Made by a program: the position numbers and the translations under genes. From positions 310,001-374,000 of the forward strand of contig NZ_JAIRDQ010000003.1 in NCBI RefSeq assembly GCF_021458635.1: a DNA stretch of 64,000 bases, in the 5' to 3' direction. Position 1 is the stretch's first letter; every line of letters starts with the position of its first letter. Positions 39,648 through 48,510 of the stretch are shown piece after piece. The notes beneath the pieces were generated by a model, which was given only the letters and a program-made list of their open reading frames with translations, was not told the DNA's origin and did no database searches. This stretch comes from Bradyrhizobium monzae. Lineage in GTDB: Bacteria; Pseudomonadota; Alphaproteobacteria; Rhizobiales; Xanthobacteraceae.

Positions 39648-40176
39648 GAATCAAGACCCCGGTTGTGATTGAGTGGTGCGAGCGCGACGTGAAGCACAGT
39701 GCTGTAGGGTGCGAGCGCAGCGACGCAATCCAGAATCCCTCCGCGGCGACAGTCATCAGCACCGCCGAAATCCGAGCGTCGCCATCGCTGTGTGGACGAT
39801 GTCCGCGATGGCGATGCCCAGCCGACGGCTATTCCGACGCGGTGTCCGGCTACGGACGAGCGTGCGAGCATCAAGAAGGCAGCAAGACCCGGAATGAGGA
39901 AGACCGAGAACTGCTGCGATGTAGGTCCAGCAAGGTGTCGAAATAAGTCATTGGCAAGTCCAGATTTGGCTGTTCGAGATCGAGAGCCAGCCAGACCCAG
40001 TCATTCACTGCAAGTCCTGAGTGGTCCCTTGCAGGTGGTAGCGTTGATGTCTGGTCCAGTCAGAAGGGATCCCTCTTCGAGCGGTGGCGTCTCCCGCTCG
40101 GAACTCCGTCGCCTCGACCTTTTCGGAGCATCTTGCGCGATACGCCGAGCTGCCGGCAGATCTATGGGTTCACGGC
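39648..40176. other. Gene-poor stretch with a partial REP-like element
   Basis: About 530 bases with frames in both directions but no frame that looks like a protein. Lower coding signal, scattered stops and a half-copy of an interspersed repeat (39711-39746) suggest decayed or intergenic DNA. I could not identify a transposase remnant. Confidence 0.4.
39711..39746 (+). repeat. Half copy of a rhizobial REP-like palindromic repeat
   Basis: The segment GCGAGCGCAGCGACGCAATC followed by CAGAATCCCTCCGCGG is the left arm of a palindromic element that I recall as widespread between genes in Bradyrhizobium and Rhodopseudomonas. The inverted right arm is missing here. Recognition is from memory, not from a search. 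Confidence 0.4.
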
Positions 40177-40548
40177 CTAACAGACCCTCACTGTCACATA
40201 GCTATAACCATTCCATTGTTGCTGGTAACAAGATGAACCGTACGCAGCCGCGGCTCCCAGCGCGGCGCCTGTCGCTACACCAGCTGCCGCAGCGCCCCAA
40301 CCAGGACGGTAATAGCCACCGCGATAGCCGCCCCGATAATAACGACCGCCTCCGGCCCAACGTGTCCCTCCACCGTGCCAGTGCGCTCCACCGCCGTGGA
40401 AGCGCGCACCGCCTCCATGGAAATTCGCACCGCCTCCGTGGAAATGTGCACCGCCTCCGCGCCCACCACGGGCGTCGGCCACGCTAGGAACAGTGGTTGC
40501 CGCAGCAGCGACGAAGCTGATCGCTAAGAGAATCTTGGTGGGTCGCAT
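40177..40548 (-). CDS. Secreted His/Gly-rich repeat protein
   Basis: 123 residues; ATG 40548 with GGAGAG upstream. A signal peptide (ILLAISFVAAAATTVPSVADA) is followed by five consecutive seven-residue repeats of the form GGG-A-x-F/W-H (AHFHGGGANFHGGGARFHGG and on), then Gly/Tyr/Arg-rich YYRGGYRGGYYRPG. A hydrophobic Ala/Gly segment (WGAAAAGVATGAALGAAAAY) and a C-terminal domain with two Cys (SSCYQQQ..VRVC) close it. The regularly spaced His residues suggest metal binding, such as Ni, Cu or Zn, in the envelope. Nickel genes lie within 3 kb, but no direct link is shown. Confidence 0.75.
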   Translation of the reverse strand: MRPTKILLAISFVAAAATTVPSVADARGGRGGGAHFHGGGANFHGGGARFHGGGAHWHGGGTRWAGGGRYYRGGYRGGYYRPGWGAAAAGVATGAALGAAAAYGSSCYQQQWNGYSYVTVRVC

Positions 40549-40995
40549 TTACACTCTCCTACAATTCCAACGATGGGTAATTCACGACGATGCTCGATGT
40601 TCCCTTGCGATCTAATGCTCGGTTCATGGTGGTAAAGCCCATCGTTAGGCCGATCGCGGGATCGCAGGTCTCGACAGTTAACTTGCGACCTGCGCACTTA
40701 GAAACATGATCGGTTGTCGCGACAACGGCCGGGGCGCAAGCTTGCAGGCGAACAGGGCACCTTTTGACTAGGAGCGACAGCGCGGGCGCGCTCAAGCCCG
40801 CCGGAGAAGGCCATGCCGGGCGCCGCAAGAGGAGCACGTGATGTATGGCGGAACGGCGACCGGACGCTGTCTAACTGCGGAACTTTCGTTGCCAATCTGC
40901 AACGGTTCCCGACGATCTAAGACCGGACAAAAGAAACGCCCATTGCCGCCACGAACCCTGCTCACAACGCCGTGAGACAAGTCAGGGGAACGACG
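40549..40995. other. Intergenic stretch without a convincing gene
   Basis: About 450 bases. A leftward frame to 40559 encodes a polar C-terminal segment (CDPAIGLTMGFTTMNRALDR) but lacks a good start and ribosome site, so I do not call it. Nothing else recognised. Confidence 0.35.
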
Positions 40996-41220
40996 ATGCG
41001 TGCACAGCGCGTTTGGAACGTGAATGGGGCCGCCAGCATCGGGCAGCTTCAGTCCAGATTGGACGATTTGAACAAGCGACTGAATCAGCTTGAAAGCCAG
41101 CATCCCGCGAGCTGGAAGGTCGAAGAGCTGAAATCGAGCGCGCTCAGCCTGTCGCGGGAGATCGACGACATCCGCTGCGCGGAGGCGACGGCGGCGCTGC
41201 GGGAATTGCTGCGGAAATAA
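40996..41220 (+). CDS. Small coiled-coil hypothetical protein
   Basis: 74 residues from ATG 40996 with AGGGGAA eight bases upstream. Regular heptads run through the middle (SIGQLQSRLDDLNKRLNQLE, WKVEELKSSALSLSREIDDI), so a two-helix coiled coil is likely. No signal peptide. Function unknown. Confidence 0.6.
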   Translation: MRAQRVWNVNGAASIGQLQSRLDDLNKRLNQLESQHPASWKVEELKSSALSLSREIDDIRCAEATAALRELLRK

Positions 41221-41352
41221 GTCAGCGGTGGGCGGCGACGATTGCGGGCTTTGAGAGGCCGCATCGAGCTTGATCGCCATGGCCGATTCGGGCGTCATCC
41301 AAGGAACCAACGCGCAGCCCCGCCATTTCCATGATGAGCATGGAGCAAAATC

Positions 41353-41466
41353 ATGACCAGGCACCTGACGCGAGCCCATCTCGCCCGCGGTGTGGCCGGC
41401 GCGGTTTCCACGCTGGTCCTGTGCGCGACGATGGCCTTCACCATCGCGCACCACTTCGCGCTGTGA
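41353..41466 (+). CDS. Single-helix membrane peptide (37 residues)
   Basis: ATG 41353 with TGGAGC upstream. A basic N-terminus (MTRHLTRAHLARG) precedes one hydrophobic helix (VAGAVSTLVLCATMAFTIA) and a short HHFAL tail. It ends ten bases before the next gene and is likely cotranscribed with it. Confidence 0.5.
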   Translation: MTRHLTRAHLARGVAGAVSTLVLCATMAFTIAHHFAL

Positions 41467-41476
41467 GGATATTTTC

Positions 41477-41803
41477 ATGACGTCCGAGCCTGAAGAATCG
41501 GTGCGGCTGCAAGGCTACGGCGAGATGACGCTGCGCTCGGCGATTGCGACGGTGATGTTGCTGGCACCGCGCGAGCGCGCGGAGGCGGCGATCTTCCGCG
41601 TCCGTGACGGCGTGCGTTTGGCTTCGAGTGAGATCGCCGAGCTCGCGTCGGAATGGGGCATATCGCCGGCAGCTGAAATCAGGTCGCCAAGACTAGTCCC
41701 CGATCCGCACTGGTCCGACATCGTCCGCGGCATGGTCCGCGAGGCCCCGCTGCCGTCGCTGATGGTGGCGTTTCTGTTGGGCGTGCTGGTGACGCGCAGA
41801 TGA
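41477..41803 (+). CDS. Hypothetical protein with C-terminal membrane anchor
   Basis: 108 residues from ATG 41477. A soluble, mostly helical domain (GEMTLRSAIATVMLLAPRER, FRVRDGVRLASSEIAELASE) is followed by one C-terminal hydrophobic helix (LPSLMVAFLLGVLVTRR) that could anchor it to the inner membrane. Stop/start spacing of ten bases links it to the preceding membrane peptide. No family recognised. Confidence 0.6.
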   Translation: MTSEPEESVRLQGYGEMTLRSAIATVMLLAPRERAEAAIFRVRDGVRLASSEIAELASEWGISPAAEIRSPRLVPDPHWSDIVRGMVREAPLPSLMVAFLLGVLVTRR

Positions 41804-41961
41804 CGGCGCGCGGTCGCCAAGACACGCTCGCGTGAATGAATCACGCTGTGCTGCGAAACCTGATGAAACCCTTGTTGCTCGCGAAATCGCGATTGGTCGG
41901 CAAGGAACGCCTGAACGCAGCAGGGATTGGCCCCCTGTCGAAACCTGACATGGAGACAACC

Positions 41962-42258
41962 ATGACACGTATGAAACTAGTGAGCGCGGCCGCACTGATG
42001 GCCGCTATTTTGCCGCTCGCAACTGCAAGCCCCAGCCTCGCGGCGGGACGCGGTCCCGGCGGGTGCACCCCACCGAGCGGAGACGCTGTCGGCGCCGCCG
42101 GTCCGGCCATGAACGGCGGCCAGTTGATGGCCGGCGTCGGCCAATGCCGTCGCATCGGAGGTTGGCATCAAACCGACACCTACGGTTATTGGGGGCCCAG
42201 CTACGGATATAACGAGCCCGGCTGGGGCGCACCGACCTACGAGCACCAAGAGTACTGA
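41962..42258 (+). CDS. Small secreted Gly/Tyr-rich protein
   Basis: 98 residues from ATG 41962 with GGAGAC upstream. Signal peptide MKLVSAAALMAAILPLATAS followed by a Gly/Pro-rich mature part with two Cys (GGCTPPSGD, GQCRRIG) and a Tyr/Trp/Gly tail (YGYWGPSYGYNEPGWGAP). Likely periplasmic or cell-surface; unknown function. Its 3' end overlaps the tail of the decayed receptor remnant on the other strand. Confidence 0.6.
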   Translation: MTRMKLVSAAALMAAILPLATASPSLAAGRGPGGCTPPSGDAVGAAGPAMNGGQLMAGVGQCRRIGGWHQTDTYGYWGPSYGYNEPGWGAPTYEHQEY

Positions 42259-42661
42259 CGCCCCGTACTAAAAGCTCCCAACGGCGCGGACGATCTCGAC
42301 CGCGCCGTTTGCGTTGCATGAACACCGATCAGAGTTAGCTCTTCGCCGCAGACGGTGAGGTCGCTCGCCATGCTCGGTAGGCCCTTTGCCGCCGAGGCGA
42401 CGCTGCGTGCGTCCAACACAGGGACTGCGGCGGGCGGCGCCGGATTGTGGTTGTTGGTCTGGACCGCTCTGCTGGCCCGACGCGGCGCGGGCGGCTTCTT
42501 GTGACGTTGCGGTTCACTGACACTGATCTGGACCGGCGGCAGCTCACGCGCGGTGCCGGCGTCCTGCGCGAAGGCGCTGCCGTCGTCTGCGAGAAGAATG
42601 AAGGCGGAGAGTGCCGCCAGCCCACCGCAACGACGGCCAGGCTAGGCCACCTCGGTCGCAT
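42237..42661 (-). pseudogene. Remnant of a TonB-dependent receptor N-terminus
   Basis: A leftward frame opens at ATG 42661 with a signal-peptide start (MRPRWPSLAVVAVG). It must shift frame near 42615-42625 to continue as GLAALSAFILLADDGSAFAQ. Next come a Pro/Arg-rich linker (ELPPVQISVSEPQRHKKPPA) and the plug-start-like SDLTVCGEELTL. Then homology ends and the frame runs out at 42237, across another gene's 3' end and terminator. It therefore looks like the first 140 codons of an outer-membrane receptor, frameshifted and truncated. It directly follows the nickel transporter gene, so the intact ancestor may have been a nickel or cobalt receptor; that is inference. Confidence 0.55.
42280..42309 (+). 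terminator. Hairpin after the small secreted protein
   Basis: AACGGCGCGG (42280-42289) pairs with CCGCGCCGTT (42300-42309) around a ten-base loop, ending in TTT. It starts 21 bases after the stop at 42258. Confidence 0.65.
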
Positions 42662-43721
42662 TCGCGCCTCGAAGCATATCGCGTGCGTGCGGCCAGCCGC
42701 CGGCAAACATGCGGCGGTAGAGCACGATAGAGACCAGCCAGGCGACCACGAACAGCGCGATCACGACGAAGCCGATATTGGCGAGCGACTCGTTGAGGCC
42801 GTCGACCAGCGCCCATACACCACCGGACAGGCCGAGCCGGTCGGCGATCAGCCCGAGCGCCTCGATGCCGCCGATCAACAGCGCCACCGCGACGGAGGCC
42901 CCGGTGATGGTGAGGTTGTACCAGAGCTTTCGCAGGGGATCGACGAAGGCCCAGCGATAGGCGCTCACCATCAGCGCGGAGTCGGCGGTGTCGACAAGCG
43001 CCATGCCGGAGGCGAACAGCGCAGGAAACACCAGCACATGCACGAGCGACACGCCGCGTGCGGCTTCGCTGGTGGAAATGCTGAGCAGCCCGATCTCGGT
43101 CGCCGTGTCGAAGCCGAGGCCGAACAGGAGCCCGAGCGGATACATCTGCCAGGGCCTTGTCACCAGCCGGAACATCGGGCCGAGCAGCCGCGCCAGAAAT
43201 CCGCGCTTGGCGAGCAGCGCGTCGAGGCCTTCAGCGTCGTGGACGCCGCGCTCGCGCACCATGCGGATCGTCCGCCACAGGCCGGCGAAGATCGCGAGAT
43301 TGATGGCCGCGATCACGAGAAGGAACAGCGCCGACACCGAGGTGCCGATCAGGCCGCCGATCTCCTTCAGCAGACTGTCGCCACCAAAGCTGACGACGCC
43401 GAGCGCCAGCAGCATGGTCGCAACCACAACGACAGTGGAATGGCCGAGCGCAAAGTAGAGGCCGACACTTCGCGGCGCACCGCCGGCATGCATCAGCTTG
43501 CGCACGACGTTGTCGATCGCGGCAATATGGTCGGCATCGATGGCGTGGCGAAGGCCGAACACCCAGGCCAGCAGCGCCGTCGCCATCACTGTCGGCCGAT
43601 CGCCGAACAGCGCAAACACGAGAGCCCATGCGGCAACGTTGGCGATAATCAGCCCGCCGAACAGGATCATGATGGTGAGATCGACGCCCTTCAAAGACAA
43701 CTTCGTCAATGGGGTCATCAT
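42642..43721 (-). CDS. hoxN: NiCoT-family nickel/cobalt transporter
   Basis: 359 residues with eight hydrophobic helices. The metal-selective signature RHAIDADHIAAIDN (HX4DH) is in helix II, with LGHSTVVVVATMLLA in helix III and LGFDTATEIGLL in a later helix, all diagnostic of HoxN/NixA. High-affinity uptake of Ni2+ (or Co2+) across the inner membrane. It is transcribed divergently from ureA, and urease needs nickel, so supply to urease is a strong inference. A promoter with an inverted repeat around its -10 box lies upstream, pointing to metal-responsive control. Confidence 0.9.
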   Translation of the reverse strand: MMTPLTKLSLKGVDLTIMILFGGLIIANVAAWALVFALFGDRPTVMATALLAWVFGLRHAIDADHIAAIDNVVRKLMHAGGAPRSVGLYFALGHSTVVVVATMLLALGVVSFGGDSLLKEIGGLIGTSVSALFLLVIAAINLAIFAGLWRTIRMVRERGVHDAEGLDALLAKRGFLARLLGPMFRLVTRPWQMYPLGLLFGLGFDTATEIGLLSISTSEAARGVSLVHVLVFPALFASGMALVDTADSALMVSAYRWAFVDPLRKLWYNLTITGASVAVALLIGGIEALGLIADRLGLSGGVWALVDGLNESLANIGFVVIALFVVAWLVSIVLYRRMFAGGWPHARDMLRGANATEVA

Positions 43722-43738
43722 GGCACGTGGGTAAGAGG

Positions 43739-43779
43739 TTTGCTATCAACCATCATACTAGCAAAGAAGAGCTGAGCAA
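43739..43779 (-). promoter_or_regulatory. hoxN promoter with inverted-repeat operator
   Basis: Leftward -35 TTGCTC (43779-43774), 16 bases, -10 TATGAT (43757-43752). A perfect inverted repeat TTTGCTA-N13-TAGCAAA (43739-43765) brackets the -10 box, placing a repressor directly over it. It starts 17 bases before the hoxN ATG. A nickel-responsive repressor such as NikR is a candidate, but only one NikR-like half-site (GTATGA) is visible. Confidence 0.5.
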
Positions 43780-43907
43780 GCGCATCACGGCGATAATTCG
43801 TTCGCTAGGTAGTTTCCGACACGAAGCTAAGTAGAAACCCCACTGCTCCTTTTTGAGTCACTGCACCAGCATCTCCAGCGTACGTTCTGTAGCTTGGCGA
43901 GGAACCT

Positions 43908-44210
43908 ATGCAGCTGACGCCGAGAGAGCTCGATAAGTTGCTTGTCTACATGATGGCCGACGTCGCACTGAAGCGAAAAGCCAAGGGACTTAGACTCAAC
44001 TATCCGGAAGCCGTAGCTGTCATTTCCGCGGTCGCTCTGGACGGTGCACGCGCGGGAAAGACGATCGAAGAGGTGACCAGCGAGGCGCGGACGGCCCTCT
44101 CCAAAGCCGATGTCATGGATGGCGTAGCCGATCTCGTTCCAATGGTGCAGATCGAAGCGGTATTCACTGATGGCAGTCGGTTGGTGACGGTGCACACGCC
44201 GATCCAGTGA
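43908..44210 (+). CDS. ureA: Urease gamma subunit
   Basis: 100 residues, family length. [35 protein letters not shown] and [20 protein letters not shown] are conserved UreA segments. Forms the (UreABC)3 complex that hydrolyses urea to ammonia and carbamate in the cytoplasm. The ATG follows AGGAA. First gene of ureABCEFGD, whose codon use is less GC-rich than its neighbours. Confidence 0.95.
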   Translation: MQLTPRELDKLLVYMMADVALKRKAKGLRLNYPEAVAVISAVALDGARAGKTIEEVTSEARTALSKADVMDGVADLVPMVQIEAVFTDGSRLVTVHTPIQ

Positions 44211-44242
44211 AGGACTGTCTAGTGAAAGTTTAGGGGACCAAC

Positions 44243-44680
44243 ATGGCTGGACCAAAAGTCGGACCCAATACGCCCGCCAATGTCGATCCAGCGACAGTGG
44301 GGGTGCCGATTGGCGGTTACGTATGCTCTTCGGGAGCAATTACGTTCGATGCGGATCGTCCGGTGACAACGCTCAAGGTACGCAACACCGGGGATCGGCC
44401 GGTCCAGGTTGGATCGCACTTTCATTTCTTCGAAGCCAATCGAGCGTTGGAATTTGACCGTGCGGCCGCCTTCGGCTTGCATCTGAATATCCCTTCGTCA
44501 ACGGCAACGCGGTTCGAACCTGGCGACGAGCGGGAAGTTCAACTCGTCCCCTACGGCGGCAAGCGTGCCGTTTATGGCTTCAACAATCTTGTTGATGGTC
44601 CCACCGCGGGCTCGGATGCGGCGACGGTCAAGGCCAAAGCAGTAGCATTAGCCAAGAAGCGAGGTTTTCGCTCGCTATAA
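44243..44680 (+). CDS. ureB: Urease beta subunit, extended form
   Basis: 145 residues; the core with [40 protein letters not shown] and [20 protein letters not shown] is UreB. It carries about 25 extra residues at the N-terminus and about 20 at the C-terminus ([20 protein letters not shown]) compared with the usual 100-105. GGGGACCAAC precedes the ATG. Thirty-two bases after ureA. The tails do not touch catalytic residues. Confidence 0.93.
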   Translation: MAGPKVGPNTPANVDPATVGVPIGGYVCSSGAITFDADRPVTTLKVRNTGDRPVQVGSHFHFFEANRALEFDRAAAFGLHLNIPSSTATRFEPGDEREVQLVPYGGKRAVYGFNNLVDGPTAGSDAATVKAKAVALAKKRGFRSL

Positions 44681-44719
44681 GCGATGGCGTGAGACGGGGT
44701 TTAGGGAGCGGGAGGCATC

Positions 44720-46441
44720 ATGGCTACCATCTCTCGGAAAGAATATGTCGGCCTCTTCGGTCCGACGACGGGTGACCGAGTCCGCTTGGGTGATACCGGC
44801 CTTTTCGTCGAAATCGAACGCGATTTGCGCGGCGGCTACGGCGACGAAATCGTCTTCGGCGGTGGCAAGAGCATGCGCGAGGGCATGGGTATGGACAATC
44901 AGGTGACGCGGGCGGGCGGGGCTCCCGATCTCGTTATCACCAACGTGACGGTGATCGACGCGGTATTAGGCGTGGTAAAAGCGGACGTGGGTATCAAGGA
45001 TGGCCGTATTTGTGGGATCGGCAAGGCCGGTAATCCGCAGACAATGGATCGCGTTACGCCCGGCCTGGAGGTCGGTCTGGCCACGGACACCATCTCGGGC
45101 TCCCATCTGATCCTGACGGCCGCCGGGATCGACACGCATATTCACTTCATTTCTCCGCAGCAGGCAGAGGCGGCACTCTCGAACGGCACCACCACTTTGA
45201 TCGGTGGCGGGACGGGACCTTCAGACGGCTCCAATGCGACCACGGTCACATCGGGTCCCGGAAACATACAGATGATGTTGCGCGCGTTCGAAAATTGGCC
45301 GCTCAACGTCGGTATTCTCGGCAAGGGACACGGACACGGCAAGGCGGCGCTGGTCGAACAGATCGAGGCGGGTGCGGTCGGCGTGAAATGTCACGAAGAC
45401 TGGGGCACCACCCCGGCGGTTCTTCGGTCCGCGCTGACCGTCGCGGACGAAACTGACACTCAGGTCTGTATCCATACTGATACGCTCAACGAGTCTGGTT
45501 TCGTCGACGACTCGATCGACGCGTTTGAGGGCCGGACCGTTCATTCGTTCCATACCGAAGGATCTGGCGGCGGCCATGCGCCTGATATCATCAAGATAGC
45601 CGGCCTGCCCAACGTGCTACCGTCGTCGACCAATCCGACGCTCCCTTACGGCATCAATTCGCAGGCGGAGCTCTACGACATGATCATGGTGTGTCACCAT
45701 CTCAGCCCGGACATCCCCTCGGATGTGGCATTCACCGAAAGCCGCATCCGCGCGGAAACGATCGCGGCGGAAAACGTTCTCCAGGATCTCGGCGTCATCT
45801 CGATGTTTTCGAGCGATTCACAGGCCATGGGACGCATCGGGGAATGCTGGCTGCGTTGCATTCAGACCGCTGACGCCATGAAAACCGGGCGCGGCAAATT
45901 GCCCGAGGATGCGCCAGGCAACGATAATTTTCGAGTGCTGCGCTATGTCGCGAAGATCACAATCAATCCAGCGATCACGCACGGTATTGCCGATATGCTG
46001 GGTTCAGTCGAGGTCGGCAAGATTGCCGACCTCGTCCTGTGGGAGCCGGCATTCTTCGGCGCTAAGCCAAAGATCGTGATCAAGAACGGCTTCATAAGCT
46101 GGGCGGTAATGGGCGACCCAAACGCGTCGCTGCCGACGCCGCAGCCTACTTACTATCGACCCATGTTCGGTGCCTACGGTGACGCATTAGCCGCCAACTG
46201 CATCACGTTCGTCTCCGGCGCCGCGCATGCTGCCGGGATCAAGGAGCGGCTCGGGCTCCGCCGGCAGGTGATGCCGGTAAGAAACGTGCGAAAGATCGGA
46301 AAGCGCGACATGGTTCGAAATGCCGGGACGCCGAAAATCGAAGTGAGCGCGGAAACTTTTGCCGTGACCGTCGACGGCAAGCACGCGACCGTCCCCCCTT
46401 TGAAGACGGTCTCGCTGAACCAGAAGTATTTCTTCAGCTAG
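44720..46441 (+). CDS. ureC: Urease alpha (catalytic) subunit
   Basis: 573 residues, normal length. The nickel ligands and catalytic groups are all present: [11 protein letters not shown], the carbamylated Lys in [40 protein letters not shown], the flap with [20 protein letters not shown], and [14 protein letters not shown]. Binds two Ni2+ bridged by the carbamate. GGGAGG lies upstream of the ATG. Followed after nine bases by ureE. Confidence 0.97.
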   Translation: MATISRKEYVGLFGPTTGDRVRLGDTGLFVEIERDLRGGYGDEIVFGGGKSMREGMGMDNQVTRAGGAPDLVITNVTVIDAVLGVVKADVGIKDGRICGIGKAGNPQTMDRVTPGLEVGLATDTISGSHLILTAAGIDTHIHFISPQQAEAALSNGTTTLIGGGTGPSDGSNATTVTSGPGNIQMMLRAFENWPLNVGILGKGHGHGKAALVEQIEAGAVGVKCHEDWGTTPAVLRSALTVADETDTQVCIHTDTLNESGFVDDSIDAFEGRTVHSFHTEGSGGGHAPDIIKIAGLPNVLPSSTNPTLPYGINSQAELYDMIMVCHHLSPDIPSDVAFTESRIRAETIAAENVLQDLGVISMFSSDSQAMGRIGECWLRCIQTADAMKTGRGKLPEDAPGNDNFRVLRYVAKITINPAITHGIADMLGSVEVGKIADLVLWEPAFFGAKPKIVIKNGFISWAVMGDPNASLPTPQPTYYRPMFGAYGDALAANCITFVSGAAHAAGIKERLGLRRQVMPVRNVRKIGKRDMVRNAGTPKIEVSAETFAVTVDGKHATVPPLKTVSLNQKYFFS

Positions 46442-46450
46442 GAGAGCGTC

Positions 46451-47143
46451 GTGATCCTCATTGAAGCAATTCTGGGCAATATCAGCGACACCGAATGGGC
46501 CGGGCGGCTGTCTACGGCGGATATAGACCTGATCGAGATCGACCAGTGGGAGGCTCAGAAGAGCCGCTTCCGCAAGATGACGGTAAAGGGTGCAGAGGTT
46601 GCAGTCTCTATCGACCGCGGCACCCATATCCGCGATGGAGACGTTCTGCTTTGGAATGCTCAGGCACACGCGGCACTGGTCGCGCGCATCGAGCTGCGTG
46701 ACGTGATGATCGTGAATCTGGACGATCTGACGAAACTCCGGCCCGAAATTGCGATGCGCACATGCGTTGAGCTGGGCCACGCGATGGGCAATCAGCATTG
46801 GCCGGCCTTGGTCAAGGACAACCTGGTTTATGTCCCGCTGACGGTCGATCGCAAGGTGATGGCGTCTGTCATGAATACCCACCGTTTTGAAGGAATCCGC
46901 TACGAATTCGTGCCGGGTCGAGAGGTCGTTCCCTATCTCGCTCCGCATGAATCACGTCGGCTCTTCGGCGGCGCGGAAGGACCGGTGCATTCGCACACGC
47001 ATGAGAACTATGCCGATGTTGAGGCAGAGACGGGACGCGTGCACGGACATCCGCCGACCCAAATCCACGCCCCTCATAGAGCCGACGCTCACGGGCAATC
47101 ATCGCCAGCAACGGCCGGTTCAGCGCGTGACCATCGCGGATGA
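46451..47143 (+). CDS. ureE: Urease nickel metallochaperone UreE
   Basis: 230 residues from GTG 46451 (AGGAGAG upstream). The peptide-binding N-domain (about 1-75) and the metal-binding domain (NQHWPALVKDNLVYVPLTVD) are present. The long C-terminal tail is His-rich (HSHTHENYADVEAETGRVHG, then HPPTQIHAPHRADAHG) and should store or deliver nickel. The tail makes it longer than the usual 150-190 residues. The next gene, ureF, begins inside its 3' end. Confidence 0.93.
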   Translation: MILIEAILGNISDTEWAGRLSTADIDLIEIDQWEAQKSRFRKMTVKGAEVAVSIDRGTHIRDGDVLLWNAQAHAALVARIELRDVMIVNLDDLTKLRPEIAMRTCVELGHAMGNQHWPALVKDNLVYVPLTVDRKVMASVMNTHRFEGIRYEFVPGREVVPYLAPHESRRLFGGAEGPVHSHTHENYADVEAETGRVHGHPPTQIHAPHRADAHGQSSPATAGSARDHRG

Positions 47144-47846
47144 AGGGGGCGAAGCGTCGAGAAGCGCCGCATTTCTCTCGCGGATGCTGCAGTTTGGTGA
47201 CTCGATGTTCCCCATTGGTGCATTCTCGTTTTCTTCCGGCCTGGAATCCGCCGTTCAGAAAGGGGTCGTCACCAACGTGGCCACCCTTCGAGCGTTCGCG
47301 CGCACCGCGGTAGAGCAGGCCGCGCGCGGCGACGGTATCGCACTGATCGCAGCGCATCGCGCGGCGACTGCCGGCGACGTCGGTACCCTCACCCGAATCG
47401 ATGCCCAGGTCTACGCGCGCAAGCTTTCTGACGAAACGCGGACGATGTCGATTCGCATGGGCAAGAAGTTCACCGAGATGGGCGTAGAGATGGTGGGAGC
47501 ACCGCTGCTCTACACGTGGCGGGAGCGCATTGAATCGTCAGCGACGCCAGGTTGCTATCCCATCGCACTGGCGATCAGTTTCGCCGTGCAGAATCTCCCT
47601 GCCTGCCAGGCGTTTGTCGTGCATCAGTACGGCGTTGCCACGACGATCCTCGGCGCGGCCCTACGGCTGATGAAGGTGAGCCACATCGAGACGCAGAAGA
47701 TTCTCTACGAACTGACGGGACAAACGGAAGAGATGTACGCGACCGCAGCGGCGGCGCGGCTTTCGGATATGGCGGCCTTTGCTCCGTTGACGGAAATCCT
47801 GGCCGCTGTCCACACAAGAGCGCATGTCCGCCTATTCATGAACTGA
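47127..47846 (+). CDS. ureF: Urease accessory protein UreF
   Basis: 239 residues from GTG 47127, which overlaps ureE by 17 bases; upstream ATGs would give a nonsense N-terminus within ureE. The family start is [20 protein letters not shown] followed by [12 protein letters not shown], with [15 protein letters not shown] and the C-terminal [20 protein letters not shown]. All-helical protein that bridges UreD and UreG during nickel insertion. Ribosome site weak, so coupling to ureE is likely. Confidence 0.9.
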   Translation: MTIADEGGEASRSAAFLSRMLQFGDSMFPIGAFSFSSGLESAVQKGVVTNVATLRAFARTAVEQAARGDGIALIAAHRAATAGDVGTLTRIDAQVYARKLSDETRTMSIRMGKKFTEMGVEMVGAPLLYTWRERIESSATPGCYPIALAISFAVQNLPACQAFVVHQYGVATTILGAALRLMKVSHIETQKILYELTGQTEEMYATAAAARLSDMAAFAPLTEILAAVHTRAHVRLFMN

Positions 47847-47865
47847 CGTTGAATGGAGCTTCGAA

Positions 47866-48510
47866 ATGTCGAAGAGTATCACGCGCATCGGCATCGGCGG
47901 TCCGGTCGGGTCCGGCAAGACCGCAATCGTGGAAGCCATCACGCCGCGTCTGCTTGATCTCGGCATCAAGGTCCTCATCATCACGAACGACGTGGTCACG
48001 ACCGAAGACGCCAAGCATGTCCAGCGCACGCTCAAGGGCGTTCTGCTTCAGGAGCGCATTCTCGGAGTGGAGACGGGTGCCTGCCCTCATACGGCGGTGC
48101 GCGAAGATCCAAGCATGAACCTCGCCGCGGTCGAGGATATGGAACGGCGCTTTCCTGATAGCGACGTCGTGCTGATCGAAAGCGGAGGCGATAATCTGAC
48201 GCTGACCTTCTCGCCAGCGCTGGTGGACTACTTCATCTATGTGATTGACGTGGCCGCGGGCGACAAGATCCCTCGCAAGAACGGACCCGGGATCACGTAT
48301 TCCGACATCCTGGTCATCAACAAGACCGATCTTGCGCCCCACGTTGGGGCCAGCCTTGACGTGATGAAGCGAGATTCGCAGATGATGCGCGGTCTCAAGC
48401 CGTTTCTGTTCACGAACTGCAAGACGGGGGAAGGAATTCCAGAGCTGGTCGCGCTGATCGAGCGGGAATTCCTGTTCGATATTGATCGGCGGCTGCGGCG
48501 GCCAGCATGA
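47866..48510 (+). CDS. ureG: Urease accessory GTPase UreG
   Basis: 214 residues. P-loop [14 protein letters not shown] (10-23), the nickel-binding CPH in [17 protein letters not shown], switch region [14 protein letters not shown] and NKTD in [14 protein letters not shown]. Uses GTP hydrolysis to drive nickel transfer into apo-urease with UreF and UreD. GGAG precedes the ATG; its stop overlaps ureD as ATGA. Confidence 0.96.
   Translation: MSKSITRIGIGGPVGSGKTAIVEAITPRLLDLGIKVLIITNDVVTTEDAKHVQRTLKGVLLQERILGVETGACPHTAVREDPSMNLAAVEDMERRFPDSDVVLIESGGDNLTLTFSPALVDYFIYVIDVAAGDKIPRKNGPGITYSDILVINKTDLAPHVGASLDVMKRDSQMMRGLKPFLFTNCKTGEGIPELVALIEREFLFDIDRRLRRPA

Noticed and set aside
40559..40837. Leftward 92-codon frame
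   Set aside because: Poor start, no ribosome site, mixed composition and no recognised domain; insufficient to call a gene.
42447..43775. Long rightward frame opposite hoxN
   Set aside because: Antisense of a well-supported NiCoT gene; Arg/Glu/His-rich artefact.
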